Assembly: GCA_016648135.1 (NCBI GenBank)
Contig: JADDOH010010001.1
Span: forward strand, 1-64,000
DNA length: 64,000 nt
Direction of reading: 5' to 3'
Source of the DNA: Agrypnia vestita
Lineage: Eukaryota; Arthropoda; Insecta; Trichoptera; Phryganeidae
The position numbers and the translations under genes were made by a program. The notes under the pieces were generated by a model. The model searched no databases, was not told the DNA's origin, and saw only the letters and a program-made list of their open reading frames with translations. Position 1 is the first letter of the stretch; every line of letters starts with the position of its first letter. Shown piece after piece: positions 41,086 through 52,017 of the stretch.

Positions 41086-41400
41086 AAAAATAATCAAAGT
41101 AGGAAGTTTATGCAAAATTTGTAAATTTCTTGAAATTAATAGTAATAATTTGATATCGTCATCACTATTGTCACAATAACCTGTGTGGGTTTGGAACTCC
41201 TCAAAAATTTCCCTCCCTTTATCCCTACTACGAACCATTTCTTCCTAGTGCTGTACTAACAGCCATATTCTGAAAATAGCAATATTGCTATTTCTGTACC
41301 TTGACAGTTATCGTATTAAGTTATTCATAGTGCGTCCATATTACCAGGGAAAAAGTTTTGTAGATATTGTATGGTACCCAAATGTAGAAATTCATTAATT

Positions 41401-41534
41401 AATTCATTTATTTATTTATTTATTTAATACCCTGATGGACTTTTACAAATATACAGAATAAAATTTTTAAAAAATAACATAAGACAGTTAAAATAATAAT
41501 ACAGTTAAAGGTACAAATAATAATAGTTAAAAGC

Positions 41535-41573
<39 letters not shown>

Positions 41574-41885
41574 AGAAAAACATAAGACAGATAAAATAAT
41601 AATACAGAAAAATTTATTGTCCATTTCCATTTCGTTGAGATGTAAAGAATTGTATCAGCTTTGTCCTATACACAGTTATACTATCAGCAAAAATTTCAGC
41701 CGCCTCTGCATGTTCATTCCCTAATGAGTGTAATATGGAAATTACAGAGTTTTCTAATGCATTAGTTCTGACATTTCCACTATAATAGAATAATACACTG
41801 TGTCTTGATGACCTCGATGGGGCATATAAGTCGATCATACTGATAATCTGGGGGCAATCAACCATGCTATTTACGATCCTATAAA
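41401..41885 (-). pseudogene. Non-LTR retrotransposon C-terminal end with (TTTA)n tail
   Basis: An 83-codon minus-strand frame: VDCPQIISMIDLYAPSRSSR, LFYYSGNVRTNALENSVISI and AEIFADSITVYRTKLIQFF. The pattern 'DCP.ils.i...aPsRssR...lF' is typical of the post-RT end of R1/jockey-like elements. Followed by an (ATT)n-rich UTR and a (TTTA)n tail at 41405-41430. Confidence 0.65.
41538..41573. repeat. (AAT)n microsatellite
   Basis: About 12 uninterrupted TAA/AAT units within the 3' UTR of the retrotransposon end. Confidence 0.85.
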
Positions 41886-42944
41886 GAAGTATTAGGTCTG
41901 TTACAGTACGTCAGTATGTAAGTTATCGGATTTTCCTTATGAAAATCCGTCCTCAATTATTTTAAATGTGTTCTTAGATAGTTATTTTATTAAAATAAGT
42001 CAAAAACACGGCAAAATCTATGTAAAAAAACATGCAAACACCAGTAAAAACAAAACGAAGATGAACAGTGACCATAGAAAATAAATAAATTACAGTGACA
42101 AACTCCGTAGATCACATATGGTTTGTCTATAGTTCTCGCTAAACAACATCACGACCAATCATATCGCGTTTTAATGGAATCGTATTTCTTAAGAGTTTTA
42201 TTATAAAAATTATGAATGAAAACATTATCCCGCACTGAATTACAAAACATAATTTATTTTTCTGAATCTATTCCATATATTTTCATAGATATCTGTCAAA
42301 TGTGAAATTACCCTATTGTGAGTGACATATTACCTACTCTTTTGCTGTATTCCTTTCTTACCATGTATCTATAACTATCTGTTGGATGGCCAAATAACAA
42401 TAAAATATTAATCAATATTTAATATATGAAATAGATTGAATCGGTCACTCAAATCCTAGTGATGGACCCAGGAACGGGATCCAAAACGCGTGATTAATTC
42501 TCACATCATCGTAGAAGAGCGACCACGCTGTTTTACTTGGAAAGCATTTCAATGTCATTTTTTCTGTTAATGAGCATCATAACCTCGAATATTTACGTAA
42601 ACGTCAAACAGTCTAGATTCGTGTTCACACTCAAAATAAATCAGACGTAATAATAGACATCAAGTAGACCCTGTGTCATATATATTCCAGGCATAATCAT
42701 CATCTCATGGTGACATGGTAGCAGCATTTCAATGGAGAAGTTTCATGATATCGATAGAACTATATTTAACTTAATGGAATTAAAATATAGATCAAAACTT
42801 ATACTATAAACCAGTGAAAAGTTTTTTTAAATCCATCAATAGATTCTTTAAATTCACGTATTTTAGCGTGGAACGAGTACCTCGCCTCACCTATGACGTC
42901 ATTTGACCTAGTCGAGATCCTCTCAGTACTAGGTATGTAGGTAT

Positions 42945-43646
42945 TGACGAAGGGAAAAACTACATTTCAAAATGAAGACTACAACACACACGTTCACCAG
43001 TTTGAAGACTACAACGTGTACACTACATTTGTAGTAAAAACTACACGAAGTAAACTATTTTTAGTACTAATGAAGTGAACTAATTGTAGTACTAATGAAG
43101 TGAACTAATTGTAGTGTTAATGAAGTGAACTACTGCAGTAACCATGGGGGAGGGAGGGCTGTTTCAGTTTCCGGAGATTTAAAAAAAAAAAAAAATAGAG
43201 ATGCGAACACGGAATTCGTGTCACATCAATATTTTTACTATTTTCAAATTAAGCTAAACGCTTGTGCTATGAAAATAGGACTAATTGCTTGTCTGGAGTG
43301 AGATTCGAACCTGCGACCTTTGGATCACGAGGCGAGAGTCCTAACCACAAGACCAACAAGCTACTTTTCTTTATATTTTTTTCTTTTCTTCATTCAGTCC
43401 CAAAATTTTTCAAACCATGCGAGGGGGGGTTGTTTCGATTTCCAAAAATTTCTTCATTTATCTACATCAACTTCCCAAAAATTTCACATAAAGAACGTAC
43501 TATTTGAAGTATGTAGTCGCACTTTCAATAAATTTGAAGTGTGTTTAGTTTGTAGTGTGCACTACACTTCAAAAGGTGTGAAGTGTACACTTCAATGTAA
43601 TGTAGTACTACATTGTAGTAGTTAGTACAGAGCGGACCCATCACTG
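42945..43646 (-). mobile_element. hAT MITE, copy A (contains SINE S4)
   Basis: Ends TGACGAAGGG (left) and CCCATCACTG (right), flanked by GTAGGTAT and CTAGGTAT, a 7-of-8 target duplication. The body consists of degenerate words such as GTAGTACTAATGAAGTGAAC. Oriented opposite to copies B and C. SINE S4 is inserted at about 43172-43372. Confidence 0.75.
43172..43372 (-). repeat. tRNA-derived SINE, copy S4 (nested in hAT MITE)
   Basis: The reverse strand has TAGCTTGTTGGTCTTGTGGT, B box GGTTCGAATCTC and body CGTTTAGCTTAATTTGAAAA with poly(A) end. Inserted within hAT MITE copy A. Confidence 0.8.
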
Positions 43647-44191
43647 CTAGGTATAGGTCTTTCCATTTAAGAAAGTCAATCGGATTAGTATGTGTAAAGG
43701 AGCGTCTATAAATCATCAGAAATATCACTGATTTATATCAGTGATGCAACGAATACTACTTTCACGAATACGAATATCAAACCTACTATTCGGCGAATAC
43801 GAATACGAATAATTCAATAAGTTAATAAATAATACACAACTGTTCTTTTTTTACTAAGAGATTTCATAATTAAAATTTACCACCGGCAAATTTTTGTTCA
43901 AAAAGCACAACATTTCTTTTATCCGTTTCTACATTCCCAGCGGTCGAAAAAAATATAACTTTTTTCACGCTTACGAGAGGCCATGTGATTAGATTTAATT
44001 TGAAATTATTTTATAAGAGTTAACACTTTTACACACAACGTAAATAAAATGAAATAACACGTATTACAAAACAAAAACTACATGAAATGTGCACCCAACC
44101 TTATTAATAACCCAACGAAACTGGATGAAAGAACTCATGTTATGCTGTGAAACAAGTTTCGTTCGAATTCACAGCTAAAAAACAAATTAAA

Positions 44192-44263
44192 CGGCCGTAG
44201 ATGGGGCTTGAACCCCGGGCCGCCAAACCCGAACGGGACGCTTCACGCATGTTGCTACGGCCG
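44192..44263 (-). repeat. tRNA-like sequence / head of a second SINE family
   Basis: Minus strand: CGGCCGTAG at the 5' end pairs perfectly with CTACGGCCG at the 3' end, 72 nt in all, and includes GGGGTTCAAGCCCC like a T arm. Too irregular in the D and anticodon arms to call a functional tRNA. The downstream TTTAATTTGTTTTTTAGCTG recurs at the 49579 copy, so it is a SINE head. Confidence 0.55.
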
Positions 44264-44642
44264 CCTATCCGTGGATCGCCAAAAAGATACTATAAATATA
44301 TACTAGGCTTAGCAAAGACGCGAACCAGTGTTCCGTCATTTATGACGGGTTACAGCCAGTGTTTATTTATTTATTTATTTAATATTCATGGAAGACCAAC
44401 AGCACAACAAAGAAGCATAAAAAACATTGATATAATATAGATGGCCAATTACAGGTCTCCACATTTAGATATATGTTATTAATGATAATTATGTTATGAA
44501 GTAAACTTAGGTATGTTAAGAATTATACAACAAGAAAGAGTAAAAAATTTAAAAAGAAGAAAAAGAGACTTAATTATTAGCAGAAAAACATAGGCATGTT
44601 AAAAATAATAAAAAAGTAACCTATAAAAAACAAGTTTTTATT

Positions 44643-45006
44643 ATACTCCCTTTCTCATTTACTAATGGAAACTGGTTTGGCGCTTAACCTACGCGTTGGG
44701 CTTCGGTCGAGCGACGCTACGAACGGGAGTAATAAAAAATTTCCAAAAATCCAAAATTATACTATAATCAGGTTCCGTTTTTACCAGACGCGCTGAAATA
44801 TTTTCATACAACTTGATAAAAAAACATTAAAAATTTGAAAAATCCAATTTTTTTTTTTAACGATAATTTGATACATATTCTTGATCGTCGCCACGAGTCT
44901 GCTTGCAAAGTTTCAGCTCGATTGGATCACGGGAAAAGGGTCAAAAATCGATCTAAAGTTTTTTCGTCAAGCAAGCAGACGCCACGAGTTAATTATAAAG
45001 GGAGTA
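44643..45006 (+). mobile_element. TACTCCCTTT-family element, copy 3
   Basis: Same ends; left part GGCGCTTAACCTACGCGTTG as in copy 2, right part with the CACGGGAAAAGGGTC block and a CAAGCAAGCAGACGCC end. Confidence 0.6.
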
Positions 45007-45329
45007 AAAAGAATGAACAAGAGAAAAACAGACTTAATAATGTTGTTACAAACGTTGACAGGCTTTTTATAGTTAGGTCTAGAATAAAATATTGCGCTCT
45101 ATCTCCAGGCAGCCTTGGATATTGCATTATATTTGCATTAAATAATGTAAAACGAATATAACAAAATGGCGGTCATCTTTCCACGACACGACTGCGCACA
45201 GTTCCCCCATCCTACGTGTTCCTGTTGGTGGGATGCGGGGGCTACCTACTTCCTACGATAACAGCGGATACCAGATTGCATGACATGTTGTGGAGAACGT
45301 TGAAGCATGAGCATTGCAACTCAAAAAAT

Positions 45330-45895
45330 TGCTATAAAAGTAATTCTCAAAACCTCAATTTTAACAAGGACAGATGAAATATTCAACAAATTCGACGTAT
45401 TCGATATAAAACAAATTTATGCGAATACTACTCTTAAATACACACGCTAACACAAAAATACACAGTTTAAACCAACTCAAACAATAATTACCACACGGTC
45501 AAACAAACTCAATCTACAAATCCCAAGGTTACATACCGCGTATGGACAAAGGAGCTATAACTATTTTGGACCCAAATTACTTAATTGCATGCTTGACGAA
45601 TTAAAACAACCCGGGCTAACCACAATTTACAACTCTAACATAAAATACAAAATAGAACAGTGGATCCGAAACAAGGGGAGAGATAAAATAGGCACACTTA
45701 CACAATATAACCTCATATATATGATATATTTTCTATTATGTTACTTTAAACACATTATTATCTATTTACTATGTTTTGAACCTACACAATATTGTAAACT
45801 ATGCCTGTCTCAACACAGATATTTCTAGTGAGGCAGGCACAGTCCAAACAAAATTTGATACTTAAAATTAAATAGAAATAAATAAATTTAAAAAA
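45330..45895 (+). pseudogene. Non-LTR retrotransposon C-terminal fragment
   Basis: The plus strand reads NKFDVFDIKQIYANTTLKYT (stop) then LNLQIPRLHTAYGQRSYNYF and GPKLLNCMLDELKQPGLTTI. 'Iprlht.yGqrs..Y.gPklWN'-type words mark the end of CR1/L2/jockey ORF2. Ends in an A-rich tail near 45890. Internal stops. Confidence 0.6.
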
Positions 45896-45994
45896 AAAGA
45901 GTTTTTCCCATAAAAAATTGGCTGGCCCAGCCTCGATTCTCAATGATGAGGAGAAACCGAATAGAATGGAGAAGAAGGGTCCAGTAGTCTGTTT

Positions 45995-46187
45995 TAAAAA
46001 ATAATTGCACAGGCTAGATTTATTAAAAATATTTTAAATAATTACCAGGCAGACTTTCCAGACGAACGGCAATGTTTTTTTTAAGTATTATTATTTATAT
46101 GAAAAATTGACAAATTTATTCGCTCATCTCAGAATGTACTAAACGGCACATTGGCTTTATTATATATATATATACAGCGACGTTATG
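45995..46187. mobile_element. Half copy of the CGTCGCTGTATA foldback
   Basis: The right arm ATCTCAGAATGTACTAAACG and ATATACAGCGACG matches 26760-26806; the inner part TTACCAGGCAGACTTTCCAG matches the centre of that element in reverse. Confidence 0.6.
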
Positions 46188-46249
46188 ATTATACATCGTG
46201 TTAATGCTTACTGTATTTAACTATCTGATTGGTTTATGTATTTAAAAAA

Positions 46250-47110
46250 TAAAATAAAGAAGTGGACTGACGGGACAATGAGGGCAAAATTTTGGATGGC
46301 AGCCGTGCGGCCCAACTCTAATTTGCAACCCAGCGTTGCAAATTGCCTTTAGCATTAAAAAATGCCAACCTGGCGGCGAATTAGTAGGACCGATATGGGA
46401 GCTTTTGCTTATAAAACGGTCTTGAGTAAGCAGTGGGTCTGCCCTCATTGTCGTACTTATTAGACGTGTGGTGGCCCGAGACACATACACACAGACACCC
46501 GTGTAAGGAGTTGCCACAGATGCTGACATCGAGACGGCAGGCCGTCGCCCTCGATACAGAGGTTGAGACAAGATCGCTGAGTAAGGCAAATGTAAGCCGG
46601 ACCAATGACCGAGTACAAAGGCGAGGTATAGCAGAGGGCATGGACTATCGGAGTGACGAAATGCACCTCGCTGATCTAAGCTAAATACCCACATGCGCGG
46701 CCGAGTAAAGAGGAAATCATAACACCCCCGATTCCTTTGTTCTGAATGTCTATATAAGCACGCGCCCGCAGAACAAACCATCTCACTCCAGCGGGGCTCC
46801 TCGGATACAGCGGAAGCTCTCGCCGTCATACCTTCGAACTTCGCGCCTTTCAATTGTAACCTTTGTACACTACTGTATTCTTTATAACTTGTGTTTTGTA
46901 ATCAAATACTTTTACATCATCTACCGTAGCAGAGATCTCCGACTCTACAAACGGAGTGGTGATCTTTGAGTTCAACTCTATCCAAAATCGGAGGGCTCAT
47001 CCACCTCCAAGGCGTAACTTAATTAGTTAGGATCATTACCGTGGTTGTATCTGCCGGCAGTGGATCTCCGTACTGGCGAGTCCCTTAATGTTTGTGCTCG
47101 TTATTTTATT
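46250..47110 (+). other. LTR-like or promoter-like GC-richer block
   Basis: Contains TATATAAGCACGCGCCC at about 46754, a possible transcription start region (CCAGCGGGGCTCC), then TGTATTCTTTATAACTTGTG and AATCAAATAC like a retroviral-type R/U5 boundary, ending near TACTGGCGAGTCCC, which could be a primer-binding site. I could not find a matching second LTR or bracketing TG/CA, so solo LTR is only a hypothesis. Confidence 0.3.
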
Positions 47111-47215
47111 TTAATTTTTCACTGAAGGGAGTGAATTAATGTAATAACTGTCTTTAAGGTGCAATTCTGTATACATTTTAATTAATATGGCTCCTAAGTT
47201 ATATGTCTACATGTT

Positions 47216-47850
47216 GTGTTTTTATCTTTATGCTTATTACTACAGACATTACGGACTTTTATATTTCTTGTACATATGTTCTGTGGCATTTCTTGTACAT
47301 ATGTAACTTGCAATTCCCACTTATTGGGTGACAAGTATGGCAAACTCAAACATATCTTCGAGAACAAAGAGATCCCAATTAGCCTAAAAAGAAAAGCCTT
47401 TGAATCACGCATACTGCCAGTGATGACGTATGGATTGGAGACTATGGCCCTTACAAAGAAAAGTGTAGAAAAGTTCAAATGTACGCAACGATCCATGGAG
47501 AGATCCATGCTTGGGGTAAGCCTAAGAGATAGAATTAGAAACGACGAAATTAGGCGCAGAACTAGAGTAGTGGATATGATGGATAGTGTAGCGAAGCTAA
47601 AATCGCAATGGGCAGGACACGTTGCAAGACAGGATACTACAAGATGGCCTCCCAGAGTTCTGAAATGGAGACCTTGGGAAAATAAAAGAGGCATCGGAAG
47701 ACCTCAAAAGAGATGGGCCGATGATATTGTCGCTGTGGGGGGAAAGAAATAGCTACAATTAGCCAACAACAGGGAAGAATGGAAAAATAAGGAAGAGGCC
47801 TATATCCAGCAGTGGAAAGACGAAGGTTGATGAAGAAGAAGAAGAAGAAG
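47216..47850 (+). pseudogene. RTE-like ORF2 C-terminal region
   Basis: 178 codons: YGKLKHIFENKEIPISLKRK, SRILPVMTYGLETMALTKKS, RSMLGVSLRDRIRNDEIRRR and WAGHVARQDTTRWPPRVLKW, then GRPQKRWADDIV. This is the conserved post-RT part of RTE-like elements. Followed out of frame by AGGCCTATATCCAGCAGTGG and a (GAAGAA)n tail. 5' truncated. Confidence 0.8.
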
Positions 47851-48175
47851 TATGTTCCAATACTTTTCATTTGTCCTTGCGCCTTGGAGGCAGAGAAGAG
47901 GTTTTGTGTGGATGGTTCCCCGTCCCGCTCGCATTGAGTGTCGTCGAGGCGGTGAGTGCGACCACTTTTGGAAATAAGTTTTTAGAAGCTTCTGGTTGTT
48001 TGTGTATACCCGGTATATATCAGTTTATGCGTTCTGTGCATACTGATAGGGATGTGTGCAGCCAATGGCGCTTTTCAGGGACAAGTGTATTTTGATAGGA
48101 GAGCAACGCGGAAGCGCGACACTCCACGCAGCGCAAAATATGACTTTCTAAATGAATATTCCACCGCGTCTGAAG

Positions 48176-49012
48176 TAGTGACGGGTCCGCTCTGTACTCA
48201 CTACTACAATGTAGTACTATTGCCTGCCCAACATAACTTGGCGTGCGGCAGGATCGGAACTAAAACCCGCCCCGCCCGCACCCGGCGGCAACCTCTTGCC
48301 CTGTCATTCAGTACAATTTTGTATTTGCTCGGGAGCTGTGACATCTTGATTACCAATATACACAGAATGATTATGCTCAAAACAACCAAAACTGTCCGGG
48401 GTGGTGCAAGAACAATTGCCAATGAAGTATTAAAGTTTAGCGAAGCTGAAAAAGAAAATAATGGACCGATATTACCGTCTGACAGTTTGACAGATAGAGC
48501 GGCCGCCGCGGAGCGCGCTGTTACCCGACCAAATTTATATTGAAGGCTCTGACACTGGTCACCGGACATTCAGTACATGTATTGTGTAATAAATTTACAA
48601 CCTGGCAACTTCTGTTTCACGACAGGGGCGCCCTCCCTCGCACGCCAAGTTATAGTGGTGACACTCTACATTACATTACAGTGTCCACTTCACACTTTTT
48701 GTGTGCACACTACAAACTACACACACTTCATAGTTATTGAAAGTATATACTTCAAATAGTACACTTCATTCAAAGCGAACACTACAAAGTACACTCTTTA
48801 TTAGTACAACATACATTTTGTAGTACAATTACTTCATTAGTTTACTTCATTAATACTACAATTACTTCATTACTTCACTTCATTAGTACTACAATTTCGT
48901 AGTACTACAATTAGTTCATTTCAAATGTAGTGTACACTTTGTAGTCTTCAAACTGATGAACGTGTGTGTGTGTTGTAGTCTTCATTTTAAAATGTACTTT
49001 TTCCCTTCACTA
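48176..49012 (+). mobile_element. hAT MITE, copy C (contains element E4)
   Basis: Starts TAGTGACGGGTCCGCTCTGT and ends CCCTTCACTA, flanked by GTCTGAAG and GTCTAAAG (7 of 8). Element E4 is inserted after GTAGTACT, a point that is uninterrupted in copy B (53641-53650). Confidence 0.8.
48221..48664 (-). mobile_element. MAAVLSVKLSDG-family element, copy E4 (nested)
   Basis: The ends CATAACTTGGCGTGCGGC and GCACGCCAAGTTATAGTG are inverted repeats of about 17 bp, the best-preserved in the family. The minus-strand ORF contains ALSVKLSDGNIGPLFSFSAS and stays open for ~120 codons through the left terminus. Confidence 0.7.
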
Positions 49013-49061
49013 GTCTAAAGTGACAACCGATAGAAGATAGAATAAATAATTGTGGCTCTTG

Positions 49062-49304
49062 TATACAGGTGTCTTATAGAAAAAACTTTACAGATGGATT
49101 CCTGCCTTGATTGAGTGAGTAGGAACCACGATCAGTAGTTATAGAGATGTGCAATATCAAAATTTGCATTTTTTTTTCAATATTTCTGACTTATTTTTGC
49201 AAAAAGTCGAACATCATTGCAGTCTCATGTATCCACTTCCTACCCGATTAGATTGCTAAATTTTGTATTTAAGTTAGTTATTGTCTATACCTGATGATGA
49301 GAGG

Positions 49305-49350
<46 letters not shown>

Positions 49351-49500
49351 CAAAGTAAAATTAAACATATTTAAATCATTACAGCAACTTATATCGATTA
49401 TTAATAATTCATTAGCTTTAATACAAGTCGAATAAAGTGATAAAACCCTTGTTAAAATTGAAAATAGATTTTTTAAAATAATTTCAATTATAATTTCGTT
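49062..49500. mobile_element. ACAGGGT foldback, partial copy with (TG)n
   Basis: The left arm TACAGGTGTCTTATAGAAAA and AATATTTCTGACTTATTTTT matches the family; it is interrupted at about 49220-49370 by sequence with CCTGATGATGAGAGGATG and a TG run, then resumes ACTTATATCGATTATTAATA. Confidence 0.5.
49303..49348. repeat. (TG)n microsatellite
   Basis: About 20 TG units starting right after CTGATGATGAGAGGATG, a hammerhead-like 5' half whose GAAA half is missing. Confidence 0.9.
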
Positions 49501-49578
49501 ATCTGTCCGTCCGTCTGTCTCTGTGACTTCGTGTAACACCGTTATTTCGTTCGAATTCGCTAAAAAAAAACAAATCAA

Positions 49579-49655
49579 ACGGCCGGAGATGGGGTTTGAA
49601 CCCCGGGCCAGCAAACCCGAAGGCGGCGACGATAGCGATGTTGCCATCGCCCAGC
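49579..49655 (-). repeat. Second tRNA-like SINE head, copy 2
   Basis: Minus strand ...GGGTTCAAACCCC ATCTCCGGCCG with the same downstream TTTGATTTGTTTTTTTTTAG as the 44192 copy; the 5' side (GGCGATGGCAAC) differs, so the acceptor pairing is weaker. Confidence 0.5.
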
Positions 49656-49762
49656 CTGCATTACTCTGATAGAAGAGTGTGGCGTTCAATCCTCTCTGCC
49701 TACCCCTGCGGGAAAACGGCGTGATGGTTAGTTAGTTAGTTAGTCAGTCAGTCATCTAAGAA
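49656..49762 (+). repeat. 3' end of the TTAGT-tailed non-LTR element
   Basis: CTCTCTGCCTACCCCTGCGG, then GGCGTGATGG(TTAG)n: the same ending as 51835-51890. Confidence 0.6.
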
Positions 49763-50096
49763 CCCGCAAGAGGAGCAGTCTTCCTCGAAGTGTCAGATAA
49801 AACAAGATACGATTCTGAACAAATTTCTGGACCGCTTTTCTCGTAACGCGGCCTAAAAATCAACACCGGTCTGGGACAATAATAAGTTTACCTGTTTTTA
49901 TTTTAAACCCGACCCACTTCCCGTGACACGCGACCCAAATTGACGCATTGTAACCCAAATAATGGTCCCGAAAAAAACAAATTTTTTACGGAAAACGCGG
50001 GAATATACACGGCACCTGTCGCTCATGGCTCGGGCTGCGTTCGGGTCGAATCGACAGGCGGCACTAGCGTAATTAATATTTTATTAAGTTAACAAT

Positions 50097-50345
50097 CATC
50101 GTCATCATCATCACTCTTGGCACTACAACCCTTAGTGGTTCTTGGCCTCCTCAATAATCTTCCTCCACTCATCTCGGTTTAGTGCCAGCTCTCTCCAGTT
50201 CAGAAGCTCCAAGGCAGAAATGTCTTTGAGGATGTTGCCACTCCACCTTAATTTTGTCCTTCCTAAGCTCCTCCGCCCTATTGGCCTTGAGTTCAGCAGG
50301 GACTTTTAGTGCTTGATGCTCGGACATTCTCTCCACGTGCCCCAG
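50097..50345 (-). pseudogene. RTE-like ORF2 C-terminal remnant
   Basis: The reverse strand is the counterpart of 38440-38625 (ELALNRDEWRKIIEEAKN-like, stop, then CAAGAGTGATGATGATGACG). Frames broken. Confidence 0.5.
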
Positions 50346-50774
50346 CCAACGAAGTCTTAATTAATTATTCATTTTAATATTTAATTAAGTTCACAATATA
50401 CTTTTTAAAATAATAAAATACACAGTGAACGAGCAATTCAATTCAAAAAATTGAGGGCGTGCTTTTATAAATTTGTTTCGTATTGGTATCGTTTTGCCGC
50501 TTTGTTTATTTTCCCATTTTTTCCTTTCTTACGAGAGGATCAAAGTATAACCTAACCTAACCTAATCAGTTGATTCCACTGGATGATGAGTTCATCATCC
50601 AGTGGAAAAATAAGAAGACGCCGCACCTTATGGCTGCGTAATTTGAGAGACTGGTACCAGCGTTATTCCACTAAGTTGTTCCGTGCAGTGGTGAAAAGTC
50701 TTGATCGCCAATATGTGAACTGATCTCTGATAGGAGATGGCAATACAAGAAGAAGAATAAGTTTCTTTCTCCTT

Positions 50775-51000
50775 TATCTTCTTTTCTTCTTCTATCCCTT
50801 ATCCTATTGGATCGGGATCCCTGCATCGCATAGGAGGTTCCAACTCTTCCTATCTGGGCTGCGCTCTCCACGTCAGCCCAATTTAATTGCAACCTCGCTT
50901 CGCCATAGCCCTCCGACTATTTCCGCCAGGTCCTCCTAGGACGGCCCCTTGGTCTTCTGCCTTCTGGTCCTGCCTGGAATATCCGCTTTGGCAGTCTTTA
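50775..51000 (-). pseudogene. Non-LTR coding end, same family as 4555
   Basis: The reverse strand matches 4570-4750: the ATCCCTTATCCTATTGGATC end, LNWADVESAAQ and a GRPRR-rich stretch. Frameshifted relative to the 4570 copy. Confidence 0.55.
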
Positions 51001-51065
51001 CCCTTAATGAAATATTAAAATTAATTATTACGTATCTCTCAAAATCTCAAACAAATCACGTTGGA

Positions 51066-51262
51066 ATTGAGTAGCTTGTTGGTCTTGTGGTTAGGACACT
51101 CGCCTCGTGATCTAAAGGTCGCGTGTTCGAATCTCACTCCAGACTAGCAAGTTAGTCCTATTTTCATAGCACAAGCGTTTAGCTTAGTTTGAAAATAGTA
51201 AGAATATTGATGTGACACGTATTCCGTGTTCGCATCTCTATTTTTTTTTAAAAAAAAAAAAA
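51066..51262 (+). repeat. tRNA-derived SINE, copy S5 (best preserved)
   Basis: GAGTAGCTTGTTGGTCTTGT, A-box-like TGTGGTTAGGACA, B box GTTCGAATCTC, body ATAGCACAAGCGTTTAGCTT and TTGATGTGACACGTATTCCG, then a T/A-rich tail. Confidence 0.85.
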
Positions 51263-51389
51263 AAAAAATTAATTGAATATTGCATTGTCCTAGAAAATAC
51301 ACAAGTGCTAGTCGGGAAATTGTTGATTAAAAAGTAAAAAAATAATCACAAACTTAACTGGAGCAAATTATTCTTCTCTTCTTTGAGAA

Positions 51390-51892
51390 ATAATAATACA
51401 TAATGGAGTTCTGGTACCGACACTAATGTATGGAAGTGAAGCCTGGAGCTAGCAGAAGAGGAATGAAAATAGATTGAATGCAGTGGAGATGAGACCCCTT
51501 AGACGTATGTGTGGCAAATCCATGTATGATAGAGTAAAGAATGAAGATATTGGGAATGAATGTAAAGCTGATCGTCGCATAATACATAGAATAAAAATAG
51601 GGTCGCTCAGGTGGTTTGGGCACGTTGAGCGAATGAATGAGGAAAGAATGGTAAGAAAGATATATAATGCAAGTGTTCATCCACGGAAGACGTGGCATGA
51701 CCAGATTAACCAGATACTGGAACATGGTCCTGTTAGAAGCCTGGACAACCGTCGAGCTTGCATGCGAAGATGTATGAATGTAGACGAAGCGAAAGTTGTA
51801 TGTCAGGACAGAAGAATATGGCGCTCTATCCTCTCTGCCTACCCTCACGGGGAAACGACGTGATGGTAAGTTAGTTAGTTAGTTAGTTCTTT
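51390..51892 (+). pseudogene. TTAGT-tailed non-LTR retrotransposon, C-terminal ORF2 (best copy)
   Basis: 129-codon open frame: MRPLRRMCGKSMYDRVKNED, IKIGSLRWFGHVERMNEERM, WHDQINQILEHGPVRSLDNR and KVVCQDRRIWRSILSAYPHG, stop, then GATGGTAAGTTAGTTAGTTA. 'lRWfGHveRm...R..k.iy' is a hallmark of RTE-like ORF2 ends. Related copies at 6285, 16946, 29885, 31735, 49656 and 56860. Confidence 0.8.
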
Positions 51893-52017
51893 GAGAATAG
51901 TTTGTATCATGCCGTTTCTATCGCATTGATCACTATCGAGAATATTCCACGTACAAATAGGCACTCACTCACTTCTTGACTAGCCGATTATAATTCGCAC
52001 TGAGTAGCCTGTCGCTG

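Noticed and set aside
41401..41600. Possible CRISPR-like or satellite periodicity in the AT-rich repeats
   Set aside because: It is (TTTA)n and (AAT)n simple sequence in a retrotransposon 3' end; there is no repeat-spacer structure and the genome is eukaryotic.
44201..44440. 79-codon ORF beginning MGLEPRAAKPERDA
   Set aside because: It reads through the tRNA-like SINE head on the opposite strand; not a protein gene.
46242..46853. 203-codon minus-strand ORF
   Set aside because: Other long ORFs overlap it on both strands in the same GC-richer block, and no family words are visible; explained by low stop frequency in a possible LTR.
50552..50566. CCTAACCTAACCTAA, the insect telomere repeat
   Set aside because: Only about three units; too short to call an interstitial telomere array.
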